A DNA stretch of 64,000 bases from Pseudolabrys sp. (GTDB lineage Bacteria > Pseudomonadota > Alphaproteobacteria > Rhizobiales > Xanthobacteraceae). Below, one piece after another: positions 1 to 8,474 of this stretch. The DNA lies in the NCBI GenBank assembly GCA_026125895.1, contig JAHCKG010000005.1, forward strand, positions 124,001-188,000, given 5' to 3'. The position numbers and the translations under genes were made by a program. How positions within the stretch are numbered: the stretch's first letter is position 1; every line of letters starts with the position of its first letter. The notes under the pieces are model-generated. The model worked only from the letters and a program-made list of their open reading frames with translations. It ran no database searches and was not told where the DNA came from.

Positions 1-1
1 C

Positions 2-1099
2 GCCTTCACCTCGAGCGATTACACCGGCTATTACCAGCGCGTGCCGAGCGAGAAGCTGAAGCAGGTGATGAGCTTCGAAGCCGACCGCATGACCGGCCTG
101 GTGCTGACCGACGCCGTCGTGCTGCCCGAGCGCGACGTCATCCTCGAAGAGCGCAACCAGCGCATGGAGAACAATCCGCGCGCCCGGCTCGGCGAGCAGA
201 TGGACGCCGCGCTGTTCCTCAATTCGCCCTATGGCCGGCCGGTGATCGGCTGGCGCCACGAGATGGAAGGCCTGACCAAGGACGACGCCATCGGTTTCTA
301 CCGGCGCTTCTACGGACCGAACAACGCCGTGGTCGTGGTCGCCGGCGACATCGAGCCGGAGCAGGCGCTGGCTTTCGCCAAGGAAACCTACGGCGCGCTC
401 AAGCCGCACGCCGACATCGCGCCGCGGGCGCGGCCGCAGGAGCCGCCGCCGGCCGCGGCGCGTTCGCTGACGCTGGCCGATCCGCGCGTCGAGCAGCCGA
501 CCTTGCAGCGCTCCTATCTGGTGCCGTCGTTCCACACCGCCCAGGCGGGCGAGTCCGAGGCGCTCGAGGTGCTGGCGCATATTCTCGGCGCCGGCTCGAA
601 CAGCCGGCTCTATCGCGCGCTGGTGGTGGACAAGCATGTCGCGACCAGCGCCGGCGCTTATTACGACTCCTCCGCCTATGACCTGTCGAAGTTCGGCGTC
701 TATGGCGCGCCGGCCGAGGGCGTGAGCCTGCCGCAGCTCGAAGCCGACATCGACGCGGTGATCGCCGACATGATCGACAAGGGCGTCAGCGACGACGAAC
801 TCGAGCGCTCGAAATCGCGGCTGGTGGCCGACGCCATCTACGCGCAGGACAACCAGGCGATGATGGCGCGCTGGTACGGCCAGGCGCTGATGTCGGGCGC
901 CACCGTGAACGACGTGCAGAAGTGGCCGGAGCGCATCCGCGCCGTCACCGCGGCGCAGGTCAAGGACGCGGCGCTCAAATGGCTCGACAGGAAGCGTTCG
1001 GTCACCGGCTATCTAGTCAAGGAAACGACGCCCGCCGTCAACAAGGCGGAGCAGGCGCCGCCGGCAAAATCCGGCAGCACCGGGGAGAAGCGGTCATGA
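2..1099 (+). CDS. M16 family zinc metallopeptidase (5' truncated by window)
   Basis: The reading frame is open from the first bases of the window, so the start and the N-terminal HxxEH zinc site lie outside. What remains is the second half of the N-terminal M16 domain (VVVVAGDIEPEQALAFAKETYG) and the C-terminal M16 domain, with the typical ILGAGSNSRLYRALV segment about 170-185 residues later. Family members are periplasmic or secreted processing peptidases. It overlaps the next M16 gene by four bases (ATGA), so the two are translationally coupled. In such pairs the first subunit usually carries the catalytic zinc site; here that cannot be checked because it is off the window. Function beyond peptidase family membership is not predictable. 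Confidence 0.9.
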   Translation, partial: AFTSSDYTGYYQRVPSEKLKQVMSFEADRMTGLVLTDAVVLPERDVILEERNQRMENNPRARLGEQMDAALFLNSPYGRPVIGWRHEMEGLTKDDAIGFYRRFYGPNNAVVVVAGDIEPEQALAFAKETYGALKPHADIAPRARPQEPPPAAARSLTLADPRVEQPTLQRSYLVPSFHTAQAGESEALEVLAHILGAGSNSRLYRALVVDKHVATSAGAYYDSSAYDLSKFGVYGAPAEGVSLPQLEADIDAVIADMIDKGVSDDELERSKSRLVADAIYAQDNQAMMARWYGQALMSGATVNDVQKWPERIRAVTAAQVKDAALKWLDRKRSVTGYLVKETTPAVNKAEQAPPAKSGSTGEKRS

Positions 1100-2421
1100 T
1101 GCGGCTTCTCGCAGGCGCCGCTGGCGCACTGATGCTGGCGCTGGTGCAGATCGCACCGGCGGCCGCCATGACCATCGAGCCGGTGGTCAGCCCCAAGGGC
1201 ATTTCTTTCTGGCTGGTGCGGGAAAAGGCCGTGCCGCTGGTGGCGCTCAACTACGCCTTCAAGGGCGGCGCGGCGCAGGATCCGGCCGGCAAGGGCGGCA
1301 CCGCCAATCTGGTCGCCGACACGCTCGACGAAGGCGCCGGCGATCTCGACAGCAAGGCATTCCACGACCGCCTGGAACGGCGCGCCATCGAACTGTCGTT
1401 CAGCGCCAACCGCGACGAATTCCGCGGCTCGCTGCGCGCGCTCAACGAACATCGCGACGAGGCCTTCGACCTGCTGCGCAAGGCGCTCGCCGAGCCGCGC
1501 TTCGAGCCGTCGGCGGTCGAGCGCGTGCGCGGTCAGGAACTGGCGGGGCTGCGCCGCGAGATCACCAACCCCAACAACATTGCCGGCCGCACCTGGTGGC
1601 AGACGGCGTTTCCCGGTCATCCCTACGGGCTCGAGACCAAGGGCTCGCTCGAGACCGTGCCGGCGATCACCCCCGCCGACCTGCGCGACTTCACCAAGCG
1701 CGTCTTTGCGCGCAACGGGCTCACCGTCTCCATCGTCGGCGACATCGACGACAAGACCGCCGGCGCGCTGATCGACAAGGCGTTCGGCGATCTGCCGGCG
1801 GCGAACGATCTCAAGCCGGTTGCCGACGTCAAGCCGCAAGGCCTCGGCCGCCGCATCGTCGCGGAATTGAACGTGCCGCAGGCGGTGATCACCTTCGGCG
1901 GTCCGGGCATTGCCCGCAACGATCCGGATTTCATGGCGGCCTATATCGTCAATCACATCCTCGGCGGCGGCTCGTTCTCGTCGCGGCTCTACAAGGAAGT
2001 GCGCGAGAAGCGCGGCCTGGCTTACGGGGTGTCCGAGAGCCTGGCCTGGTTCGACCACACGGCGCTGCTGATGGGCGGCACGGCGACCCGCGCCGACCGC
2101 ACCGCGGATGCGCTGGCGATCATCGAGGCCGAAACCAAGAAGATGGCGGAGGCGGGCCCGACCGCCGACGAACTCGCCGCGGCCAAGGACTATCTCAAGG
2201 GTGCCTATGCGCTGTCGCTCGACACCTCGTCGAAGATCGCGGCGCAGCTCACGCAGATTCAGCTCGACAAGCTCGGCATCGATTATATCCAGCGCCGCGG
2301 CGCCATGATCGACGCCGTGACGCTCGACGACGCCAAACGCGTCGCCAAGCGGCTCTACGGCGCCGGCATGCTGGTGACGGTCGCCGGCCGGCCGAAAGGC
2401 TTAGCGTCGAGCACGCAGTGA
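1096..2421 (+). CDS. M16 family peptidase-like protein, probably non-catalytic partner
   Basis: 441 residues. The ATG at 1096 overlaps the upstream stop and begins a signal peptide (MMRLLAGAAGALMLALVQIAPAAA), so export to the periplasm is predicted. Two M16 domains follow; the second contains HILGGGSFSSRLYKEVREKRGLAYGV, the usual C-terminal domain signature. Where catalytic members have HxxEH the sequence reads GGTANLVADTLDEGAG, with no zinc-binding histidines, so this is likely the structural subunit of a heterodimer with the upstream gene. A longer upstream extension in the same frame is open but lies inside the first gene and lacks a signal peptide, so I reject it. Confidence 0.88.
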   Translation: MMRLLAGAAGALMLALVQIAPAAAMTIEPVVSPKGISFWLVREKAVPLVALNYAFKGGAAQDPAGKGGTANLVADTLDEGAGDLDSKAFHDRLERRAIELSFSANRDEFRGSLRALNEHRDEAFDLLRKALAEPRFEPSAVERVRGQELAGLRREITNPNNIAGRTWWQTAFPGHPYGLETKGSLETVPAITPADLRDFTKRVFARNGLTVSIVGDIDDKTAGALIDKAFGDLPAANDLKPVADVKPQGLGRRIVAELNVPQAVITFGGPGIARNDPDFMAAYIVNHILGGGSFSSRLYKEVREKRGLAYGVSESLAWFDHTALLMGGTATRADRTADALAIIEAETKKMAEAGPTADELAAAKDYLKGAYALSLDTSSKIAAQLTQIQLDKLGIDYIQRRGAMIDAVTLDDAKRVAKRLYGAGMLVTVAGRPKGLASSTQ

Positions 2422-2456
2422 ACGATTGTTCCGTTCGCGCGTTAGAATTTTTTCTC

Positions 2457-2544
2457 CGTCATGCCCGGCCTTGTGCCGGGCATCCACGTCTTGCTTCAAT
2501 GACCAGGAAAGACGTGGATGGCCGCAACAAGTGCGGCCATGACG
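2457..2544 (+). repeat. Palindromic intergenic repeat, family 1 (copy a)
   Basis: Two back-to-back hairpins. The left half reads GTCATGCCCGGCCTTGTGCC and continues to CCACGTC; the right half starts GACGTGGATGGCC and ends GCGGCCATGACG. The halves also pair with each other through CCACGTC/GACGTGG and GTCAT/ATGAC. Closely similar copies occur at 4190-4274 and, inverted, at 61942-62025. It lies between the M16 pair and pgi. Confidence 0.85.
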
Positions 2545-2570
2545 AGTAACAATTGCAAGACGGAGTCATC

Positions 2571-3887
2571 ATGCCTCTGATCCAATCCATCGACAGCGCG
2601 CTTCACGACAACATCGGCCAGCACGGCGTGCCGGCCGAGGCGCTCGACGCGGCGCTGGCACGCGCCGAGGGCGCGCTCGACTGGCTGCGCGCCCGCCACG
2701 CCGATGGCGGACTGCCGCTGCTGCAACTGCCGGCGACCCACAGCGATCTGCCGGAATTGCGCGACCGCGCCGTCGCGCTCGCCGACCGTGCCACCGACAT
2801 CGTGCTGCTCGGCACCGGCGGCTCCTCGCTCGGCGGCCAGACCCTGGCGCAGCTCGCCGGCCACATGGTGCCGGGCGTCGGCGCGTTGCGCGCCGGGCCG
2901 CGGCTGCACTTCATGGACAATCTCGATCCGGAGTCGTTCGCGGCGCTGCTCAAGCACCTGCCGCTGCAGACCTCGCGTTTCGTGTCGATCTCCAAGTCCG
3001 GCGGCACCGGCGAGACGCTGATGCAGACGATCGCCGTGCTGTCGGCGCTGCACGAAGCGAGCCTCGGCCCGCGCATTCCCGATATTTTCCTCGGCCTCAC
3101 CGAGCCCGACAAGCCGGGCAAGAAGAACGGCCTGCGCGAGCTGCTCGGCCAGTACAAGGTGCCGATGCTCGACCATCACACCGGCGTCGGCGGCCGCTTC
3201 TCGGTGCTGACCAATGTCGGCCTGCTGCCGGCGGCGATGCTCGGCCTCGACGTCGTCGCCATTCGCGAAGGCGCGTCGCTGGCGCTCAAGCCGGTGCTCG
3301 ACAAGAAAAAGGCGAAGGACGTGCCGGCCGCGGTCGGCGCGGCGCTCGCGGTCGCGCTCGCCGAGACCAAGAACAAGGGCATCAGCGTCGTCATGGCCTA
3401 TGCCGACCGGCTCGAGCGCTTCACGCGCTGGTACGTGCAGCTCTGGGCCGAAAGCCTCGGCAAGGACGGCAAGGGCACGACGCCGATCGGCGCGCTCGGC
3501 CCGGTCGATCAGCACAGCCAGTTGCAGCTCTTCATCGCCGGCCCGCGCGACAAGTTGTTCACGGTCATCACCACCGACCGCGCCGGCAAGGGCCCGCGCA
3601 TGGACAAGGAATTGTCGAAGGTCGCCGGTGAATCCGGCTTTGGCGGCAAGACCATCGGCGATCTCGTCGCCGCGCAGGGCCGCGCGACCGCGGAGACGCT
3701 CGCCAAGAACGGCTGTCCGGTGCGCACATTGCATGTGCCGCAGATCGACGAGGAGAGCATGGGCGAGCTGCTGATGCACTTCATGCTCGAGACCATCATC
3801 GCCGCGCATCTGATGGGCGTCGATGCCTTCGACCAGCCGGCGGTGGAAGAGGGCAAGGTGCTGGCCAAGAAATATCTCACCGCGTAG
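2571..3887 (+). CDS. pgi: Glucose-6-phosphate isomerase
   Basis: Cytoplasmic interconversion of glucose 6-phosphate and fructose 6-phosphate. At 438 residues it is one of the short PGI forms, about 100 residues shorter than the E. coli enzyme. Visible features are the SIS-type sugar phosphate site (GTGGSSLGGQ at 81-90, SKSGGTGET at 141-149), the PGI signature GVGGRFSVLTNVG near 205-217, and LWAESLGKDGKG with GPVDQHSQLQ near 291-320. The start at 2571 is preceded by GGAG five bases upstream; an earlier TTG at 2553 has no such site. The downstream DUF1330 gene begins four bases after the stop, so the two are probably cotranscribed. Confidence 0.95.
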   Translation: MPLIQSIDSALHDNIGQHGVPAEALDAALARAEGALDWLRARHADGGLPLLQLPATHSDLPELRDRAVALADRATDIVLLGTGGSSLGGQTLAQLAGHMVPGVGALRAGPRLHFMDNLDPESFAALLKHLPLQTSRFVSISKSGGTGETLMQTIAVLSALHEASLGPRIPDIFLGLTEPDKPGKKNGLRELLGQYKVPMLDHHTGVGGRFSVLTNVGLLPAAMLGLDVVAIREGASLALKPVLDKKKAKDVPAAVGAALAVALAETKNKGISVVMAYADRLERFTRWYVQLWAESLGKDGKGTTPIGALGPVDQHSQLQLFIAGPRDKLFTVITTDRAGKGPRMDKELSKVAGESGFGGKTIGDLVAAQGRATAETLAKNGCPVRTLHVPQIDEESMGELLMHFMLETIIAAHLMGVDAFDQPAVEEGKVLAKKYLTA

Positions 3888-3891
3888 CGCC

Positions 3892-4185
3892 ATGCCCGCT
3901 TATGTGATTTCCGAAGTGCGTATTCTCGATCAGGATTTGATCGGCAATTATCGCGCGCGCGCCGCCGCCAGCCTCGAGAAATACGGCGGGCGCTATCTGG
4001 TGCGCTCCGGCGCCGTCGAGCTCGTCGAGGGCGAGCGCGACCGCGACAAGCAGTTCATCATCGTCGAGTTTCCCGACATGGCGAAGGCGCGCGAGTGGTA
4101 CCGCTCGCCGGAATATGCCGAGGCCTTGAAATTCCGCTACGCCGCGCTCGACCGGACCTTGGTGTTCGCGGAGGGGGTGGAATAA
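3892..4185 (+). CDS. DUF1330 domain-containing protein
   Basis: 97 residues, a compact ferredoxin-like dimeric alpha/beta-barrel fold of unknown biochemical role. The family pattern is clear: AYVISEVRILDQDLIGNYR at the N terminus, YGGRYLVRSGAVELVEG in the middle, then IIVEFPDMAKAREWYRSPEYAEA. It starts four bases after pgi, which suggests cotranscription but not necessarily a linked function. A frame extension upstream runs inside pgi and is ignored. Confidence 0.85.
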   Translation: MPAYVISEVRILDQDLIGNYRARAAASLEKYGGRYLVRSGAVELVEGERDRDKQFIIVEFPDMAKAREWYRSPEYAEALKFRYAALDRTLVFAEGVE

Positions 4186-4189
4186 CAAC

Positions 4190-4274
4190 CGTCATGCCCG
4201 GCCTTGTGCCGGGCATCCACGTCTTAAGAGCATTGCAAAGGCGTGGATGGCCGGGACAAGCCCGGCCATGACGG
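4190..4274 (+). repeat. Palindromic intergenic repeat, family 1 (copy b)
   Basis: The left half is the same as copy a at 2457 for about 35 bases. The right half (GCGTGGATGGCCGGGACAAG onward) is the exact reverse complement of the left half of the copy at 61942. It fills the gap between the DUF1330 gene and arfB and ends 17 bases before the arfB start, so it forms most of the arfB leader. Confidence 0.85.
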
Positions 4275-4291
4275 GGTAAAGTGCCTTCATC

Positions 4292-4711
4292 ATGCACCGC
4301 ATCACCAATTCCATCTCCATCGACGACTCCGAACTCGAGGAATCCTTCGTCCGCTCCTCCGGCCCGGGCGGGCAGAACGTCAACAAGGTGTCGTCGGCGG
4401 TGCAACTGCGCTTCGACGCGCGGCGCTCGCCCTCGCTCCCCAACGACGTCGCCATCCGCCTGATGAAGCTCGCCGGCTCGAAGCTGACCAAGGAAGGCGT
4501 CATCGTCATCGTGGCGCAGGAATACCGCGACCAGTCGCGCAACCGCGCCGAGGCCCGCGAGCGGCTGTTCGACATGATCCGCCAGGCGGCGGTCAAACCC
4601 ACGGTGCGGCGCGAAACCAAAGTGCCGAAATCCGAGAAGAAGAAGCGGGTCGAGGGCAAGAAACGCCGCAGCGAGATCAAGGCCGGCCGGGGCAAGGCCC
4701 GGTGGGATTGA
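4292..4711 (+). CDS. arfB: Alternative ribosome-rescue factor ArfB (peptidyl-tRNA hydrolase)
   Basis: 139 residues, the usual ArfB/YaeJ length. Hydrolyses peptidyl-tRNA on ribosomes stalled without a stop codon. The release-factor domain has the GGQ motif at 26-28 (SSGPGGQNVNKVSS). The C terminus is a strongly basic tail (KSEKKKRVEGKKRRSEIKAG) that in this family enters the empty mRNA channel. Its leader is almost entirely the palindromic repeat ending at 4274. A different-frame ORF of 281 codons over the same region is a shadow. Confidence 0.93.
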   Translation: MHRITNSISIDDSELEESFVRSSGPGGQNVNKVSSAVQLRFDARRSPSLPNDVAIRLMKLAGSKLTKEGVIVIVAQEYRDQSRNRAEARERLFDMIRQAAVKPTVRRETKVPKSEKKKRVEGKKRRSEIKAGRGKARWD

Positions 4712-4712
4712 C

Positions 4713-4860
4713 CCCGTCGTCCCGGGCGACTGAGCGCTGCGAAGGAGACCCGGGACCCATATCCCCTGTAGTCGCGATACGGACAGGCCGGGGTTATGGG
4801 TCCCCGCCGGAGCCTGTCATCGGGCCGCGCTTCGCGCGGACCCGTTGGCGGGGACGACAT
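4713..4860 (+). repeat. Palindromic intergenic repeat, family 3 (copy a)
   Basis: A composite element between arfB and mutL. The ends pair as CGTCGTCCC and GGGGACGACA; the inner arms pair as GGACCCATA and TATGGGTCC; there is an additional small hairpin CCGCGCTTCGCGCGG. It starts directly after the arfB stop, so it may also act as a transcript-end hairpin. Confidence 0.75.
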
Positions 4861-4952
4861 CGAGGCGGGATAACGGGCAAAGCCGGCCCGGCCGCCTCGC
4901 GGCAGGCGCTTTCGGCCGCTAAATTGCGGGCGAATCGCGTGAAAGTCCGCCT

Positions 4953-6770
4953 ATGCCCGTCCGCCAGTTGTCCGAAGCCGTCGTCAACCGCATCGCCGCC
5001 GGCGAGGTGGTCGAGCGCCCGGCCAGCGTCGTCAAGGAGCTGGTCGAGAACGCGCTCGATGCCGGTGCACACCGCATCGACGTGCTGACCGACGGCGGCG
5101 GCCGGCGGCTCATTCGCGTCACCGACGACGGCGCCGGCATGACGCGCGCCGATCTCGACCTCTGCGTCGAGCGCCACGCCACCTCCAAGCTGGAGGCCGA
5201 CGACCTCATGGCGATCCACACCCTCGGCTTCCGCGGCGAGGCTTTGCCGTCGATCGGCTCGGTGGCGCGGCTCACCATCACGACGCGGCACGCGAGCGAG
5301 CCGCATGCCTGGTGCCTCACCGTCGATGCCGGCGACAAGTCGGAGATCAAGCCGGCGGCGCTGAGCCAGGGCACCACCATCGAAGTGCGCGATCTGTTTT
5401 ACGCGACGCCGGCGCGGCTGAAGTTCTTGAAGACCGACCGCAGCGAAGGCGAGGCGGTGCGCGAGGTGGTGCGGCGGCTGGCGATGAGCCGGCCCGACGT
5501 CACCTTCACGCTCGCCGGCGAGGAGCGCGCGCCGCTGACCTGGAGCGCGGCCGGCGAGGAAGAGCCGCTGGTGCGGCTCGGCGACGTGTTAGGGGCCGAC
5601 TTCCGCGCCAACGCCATCGCCATCAACGCCGAGCGCGAGGGCGTGCGCGTCGAAGGCTTCGCCGGATTGCCGACTTTGTCGCGCGCCAATTCGCTCGGCC
5701 AGTATCTGTTCGTCAACGGCCGTCCAGTGCGAGACAAGCTGATGGTCGGCGCGGTGCGCGGCGCCTATGCCGATTACCTGCCGCGCGACCGCCATCCGGT
5801 GCTGGCTTTGTTCGTGACGCTGCCGACCAGCGAAGTCGATGTGAACGTGCACCCGGCCAAGACCGAAGTGCGCTTCCGCGATGCCGGGCTGGTGCGCGGC
5901 CTGATCGTCAGCGCGCTCAAGCACGCGCTGGCGCGCGAGGGCCAGCGTGCGGCATCGACCGGCGGCGGCGCGACCATCGCCGCGTTTCGTCCGGTGACGA
6001 TGCCGCGGCGCGCGCCCTATGACTGGCGCAACTCGCCGTCGCGGCCGACGCCGTGGACGCCGACGCAGGGCAATGTCGCGCTCGGTTTCGAGGAGGTCGC
6101 TCAGGAAGGCTATCAAGCGGTCTTCGATGTCGGCGGCCCGTCGGCCGACGCGCGCGCCGACAGCTTCGCATCGGCGCCGGATCTGATCGACAAGCCTTTG
6201 GGCGCGGCGCGGGCGCAGATCCACGAGACTTACATCGTGACGCAGACGCGCGATGGCCTCGTCATCGTCGATCAGCACGCCGCGCATGAGCGCATCGTCT
6301 ACGAGCGCATGAAGGCGGCGCTGGAGAAGAGCGGCATCGGCCCGCAGATCCTATTGATCCCGGAGATCGTCGAACTCGACGAGGCCGACGCGGCGCGGCT
6401 CGTGGCGCGCGCCGGTGAGTTGGAGCGCTTCGGCCTGGTGCTGGAAGCATTCGGCCCGGGCGCGGTGGCGGTACGCGAAACGCCCTCGATGCTCGGCGAT
6501 GTCGATGTGCGCGGCCTGGTCACCGATCTCGCCGAGCATATGGCGGAATGGGATGACTCGCTGCCGCTGGAGCGGCGGCTGCTGCACGTCTCCGCGACGA
6601 TGGCCTGCCACGGCTCGGTGCGCGCCGGGCGACGCCTCAAGCCCGACGAGATGAACGCGCTGCTGCGCGAGATGGAATCGACGCCGAACTCCGGCCAGTG
6701 CAACCACGGCCGCCCGACTTATGTCGAACTGAAGCTGGGCGATATCGAGCGGTTGTTCGGGAGGAAGTAA
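4953..6770 (+). CDS. mutL: DNA mismatch repair protein MutL
   Basis: 605 residues. The N-terminal GHKL ATPase has ELVENALDAGA, DDGAGM, HTLGFRGEALPSIGSVA and GTTIEVRDLFYATPARLKFLK, followed by the transducer domain with VDVNVHPAKTEVRF. A low-complexity linker (about 330-410) leads to the dimerisation domain. That domain contains VDQHAAHERIVYE, matching the DQHA-x2-E-x4-E endonuclease motif, plus ACHGSVRAG and QCNHGRP. This is therefore a nicking-type MutL, unlike the E. coli protein, which lacks the motif. The start Met-Pro-Val-Arg-Gln-Leu aligns with normal MutL N termini. Confidence 0.96.
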   Translation: MPVRQLSEAVVNRIAAGEVVERPASVVKELVENALDAGAHRIDVLTDGGGRRLIRVTDDGAGMTRADLDLCVERHATSKLEADDLMAIHTLGFRGEALPSIGSVARLTITTRHASEPHAWCLTVDAGDKSEIKPAALSQGTTIEVRDLFYATPARLKFLKTDRSEGEAVREVVRRLAMSRPDVTFTLAGEERAPLTWSAAGEEEPLVRLGDVLGADFRANAIAINAEREGVRVEGFAGLPTLSRANSLGQYLFVNGRPVRDKLMVGAVRGAYADYLPRDRHPVLALFVTLPTSEVDVNVHPAKTEVRFRDAGLVRGLIVSALKHALAREGQRAASTGGGATIAAFRPVTMPRRAPYDWRNSPSRPTPWTPTQGNVALGFEEVAQEGYQAVFDVGGPSADARADSFASAPDLIDKPLGAARAQIHETYIVTQTRDGLVIVDQHAAHERIVYERMKAALEKSGIGPQILLIPEIVELDEADAARLVARAGELERFGLVLEAFGPGAVAVRETPSMLGDVDVRGLVTDLAEHMAEWDDSLPLERRLLHVSATMACHGSVRAGRRLKPDEMNALLREMESTPNSGQCNHGRPTYVELKLGDIERLFGRK

Positions 6771-6771
6771 G

Positions 6772-6895
6772 CCGTCACCCTGAGGTGCGAGCGACCGAAG
6801 GTCGCGAGCCTCGAAGGGCGACGGCCCGGGATTCTTTGCCCGTCGTCCTTCGAGGCTCCCTCCGCTTCGCGGAGGTCGCACCTCAGGATGACGGG
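6772..6895 (+). repeat. Palindromic intergenic repeat, family 2 (copy a)
   Basis: Outer arms CGTCACCCTGAGGTGCGA and TCGCACCTCAGGATGACG, inner arms CCTCGAAGG.CGACGG and CGTCGTCCTTCGAGG, plus short hairpins. It lies between the convergent ends of mutL and rsmD. A second copy lies inside the rluB coding sequence at 7539-7653. Confidence 0.85.
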
Positions 6896-7446
6896 TTAAA
6901 GCGCAAAAACACCAATTCCGAATCGTCATACGCGCGCCGCTCGAGCTCCTCGAAGCCGTCCGGCGCTACAAACTTCGCGCTGACCGCTTCCTCGACCACC
7001 ACCAAAGCGTCCTTCACCAGCCAGCCGCCGTCGCGCGCCGAGGCGAGCGCCTTCTCGGCGAGGCCCTTGCCGTAGGGCGGATCGAGAAAGCACAGCGTGA
7101 ACGGCTCGATCGGATGCGCGGGGCCCAGCTTCGTCGCATCGCGGCGGAAGATGCGGCTGGTGCCGCCGAGACCGAGCGCTTCGGTGTTGTTGCGCAGAAG
7201 CGCGCGCGCCTCGACGCCGTCATCGACGAACAGCACATAGGCCGCGCCGCGCGACAAGGCCTCGATGCCGAGCGCGCCGGTGCCGGCGAACAGGTCGAGC
7301 ACGCGCGCGCCCTCGACCGGATTGCCGTAGCCGTGGGCGAGAATGTTGAACAGCGACTCGCGCAGGCGATCGGCGGTCGGACGAAGGCCTTCGCCTTTCG
7401 GCCCCGCGATCGGGCGCGAGCGCAGTCGGCCGCCGACGACGCGCAT
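6883..7446 (-). CDS. rsmD: 16S rRNA (guanine(966)-N2)-methyltransferase RsmD
   Basis: 187 residues, normal RsmD length. It methylates G966 of 16S rRNA in the assembled small subunit. [16 protein letters not shown] and RPTADRLRESLFNIL are the characteristic N terminus; DLFAGTGALGIEAL (51-64) is the SAM-binding loop; LDPPYGKGL (121-129) is the catalytic (D/N)PPY motif. Its ATG shares one base with the rluB stop (TAATG), so the two are translationally coupled. The 3' end runs 13 bases into the palindromic repeat lying against mutL. Confidence 0.95.
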   Translation of the reverse strand: MRVVGGRLRSRPIAGPKGEGLRPTADRLRESLFNILAHGYGNPVEGARVLDLFAGTGALGIEALSRGAAYVLFVDDGVEARALLRNNTEALGLGGTSRIFRRDATKLGPAHPIEPFTLCFLDPPYGKGLAEKALASARDGGWLVKDALVVVEEAVSAKFVAPDGFEELERRAYDDSELVFLRFNPSS

Positions 7447-8450
7447 TATTTGGCTCGCGGGTATTTCGGCCGCGGGCCGCTCTTGGAACGGTCGCGACGC
7501 GGGGCGCGCTTTTTATGCGTGGCGCGTGCAGGCCTATCCCCGTCATCCTGAGGTGCGCGGCTCTGCCGCGCCTCGAAGGACGACGGCCCGTTCGCTTTGC
7601 CTGCCATCCTTCGAGGCTCGCGCGCATCGCGCGCTCGCACTTCAGGATGACGGCGCCGCGGCACACGCTCGTCATCGCTGACCAGCGGCGCCGAGAAATC
7701 CGCGCCGCTTTGCGCGACGATCTTCTCGCCCAGTTCGTTGCGCAGCGCTGCGGTCTCGACTTCCTTGACGGTCCCTTCCGGCAATTCGCCGAGCATGAAC
7801 GGTCCGTAGGAGACTCGGATCAGCCGGTTGACGCGCAGGCCGAGCTGCTCCAGCACCTTGCGCACTTCGCGGTTCTTGCCCTCGCGGATGGCAAATGAGA
7901 GCCAGACATTGGCGCCCTGCTGGCGCTCGAGCAGCGCCTCGATGGCGCCATAGTGGATGCCGTCGATGGTGATGCCGTCGCGCAATTGGTCGAGCGCGGC
8001 CTGCTCGACGCGGCCATTGGCGCGCACGCGGTAGCGGCGCAGCCAGGCGGTGGACGGCAGTTCCAGCGCACGGGCGAGGCCGCCGTCATTGGTGAGCAGC
8101 AGCAGGCCCTCGGTGTTGATGTCGAGGCGGCCGACGCTGATTAGGCGCGGCAGCTTCTTCGGCAGCGCGCCGAAGATAGTCGGGCGGCCTTCCGGGTCAG
8201 AATGCGTGGTCACCAGGCCGCGCGGCTTGTTGTAGAGGAACAGCCGGGTGCGCTCGCGCCGCGGCATCGGCTGGCCGTCCACGACAATGCGGTCGGCGGC
8301 GGTGATGTTGAGCGCCGGCGAGGTGATGACCTTGCCGTTGACCGACACGCGGCCTTGCGTGATCCAGGCCTCGGCCTCGCGGCGCGAGGCGAGGCCCGCG
8401 CGGGCCATGACCTTGGCGATGCGCTCGCCGCTGCTGGTTTTGTCGCTCAT
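7446..8450 (-). CDS. rluB: 23S rRNA pseudouridine synthase RluB family, with repeat-derived tail
   Basis: 334 residues. The N-terminal S4 RNA-binding domain ([21 protein letters not shown]) is followed by the RsuA/RluB catalytic domain with [17 protein letters not shown] (catalytic Asp at 110) and [27 protein letters not shown]. It makes a pseudouridine in 23S rRNA helix 89 in the E. coli family member. Residues about 267-305 are encoded by a family 2 palindromic repeat; after it a basic tail ([20 protein letters not shown]) resumes. I chose the ATG at 8450 ([14 protein letters not shown]); the open frame upstream is antisense to tadA. Confidence 0.9.
   Translation of the reverse strand: MSDKTSSGERIAKVMARAGLASRREAEAWITQGRVSVNGKVITSPALNITAADRIVVDGQPMPRRERTRLFLYNKPRGLVTTHSDPEGRPTIFGALPKKLPRLISVGRLDINTEGLLLLTNDGGLARALELPSTAWLRRYRVRANGRVEQAALDQLRDGITIDGIHYGAIEALLERQQGANVWLSFAIREGKNREVRKVLEQLGLRVNRLIRVSYGPFMLGELPEGTVKEVETAALRNELGEKIVAQSGADFSAPLVSDDERVPRRRHPEVRARDAREPRRMAGKANGPSSFEARQSRAPQDDGDRPARATHKKRAPRRDRSKSGPRPKYPRAK
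7539..7653 (-). repeat. Palindromic repeat, family 2 (copy b), inside the rluB coding sequence
   Basis: On the plus strand it begins CGTCATCCTGAGGTGCGCGG and ends GCACTTCAGGATGACGG, with the inner arms CCTCGAAGGACGACGG and CCATCCTTCGAGG. It matches the element between mutL and rsmD. It is read in frame as part of rluB, encoding [14 protein letters not shown] and, further on, [15 protein letters not shown]. Confidence 0.88.
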
Positions 8451-8474
8451 TTGTCTCCGCCGTGATGCCCGGCT

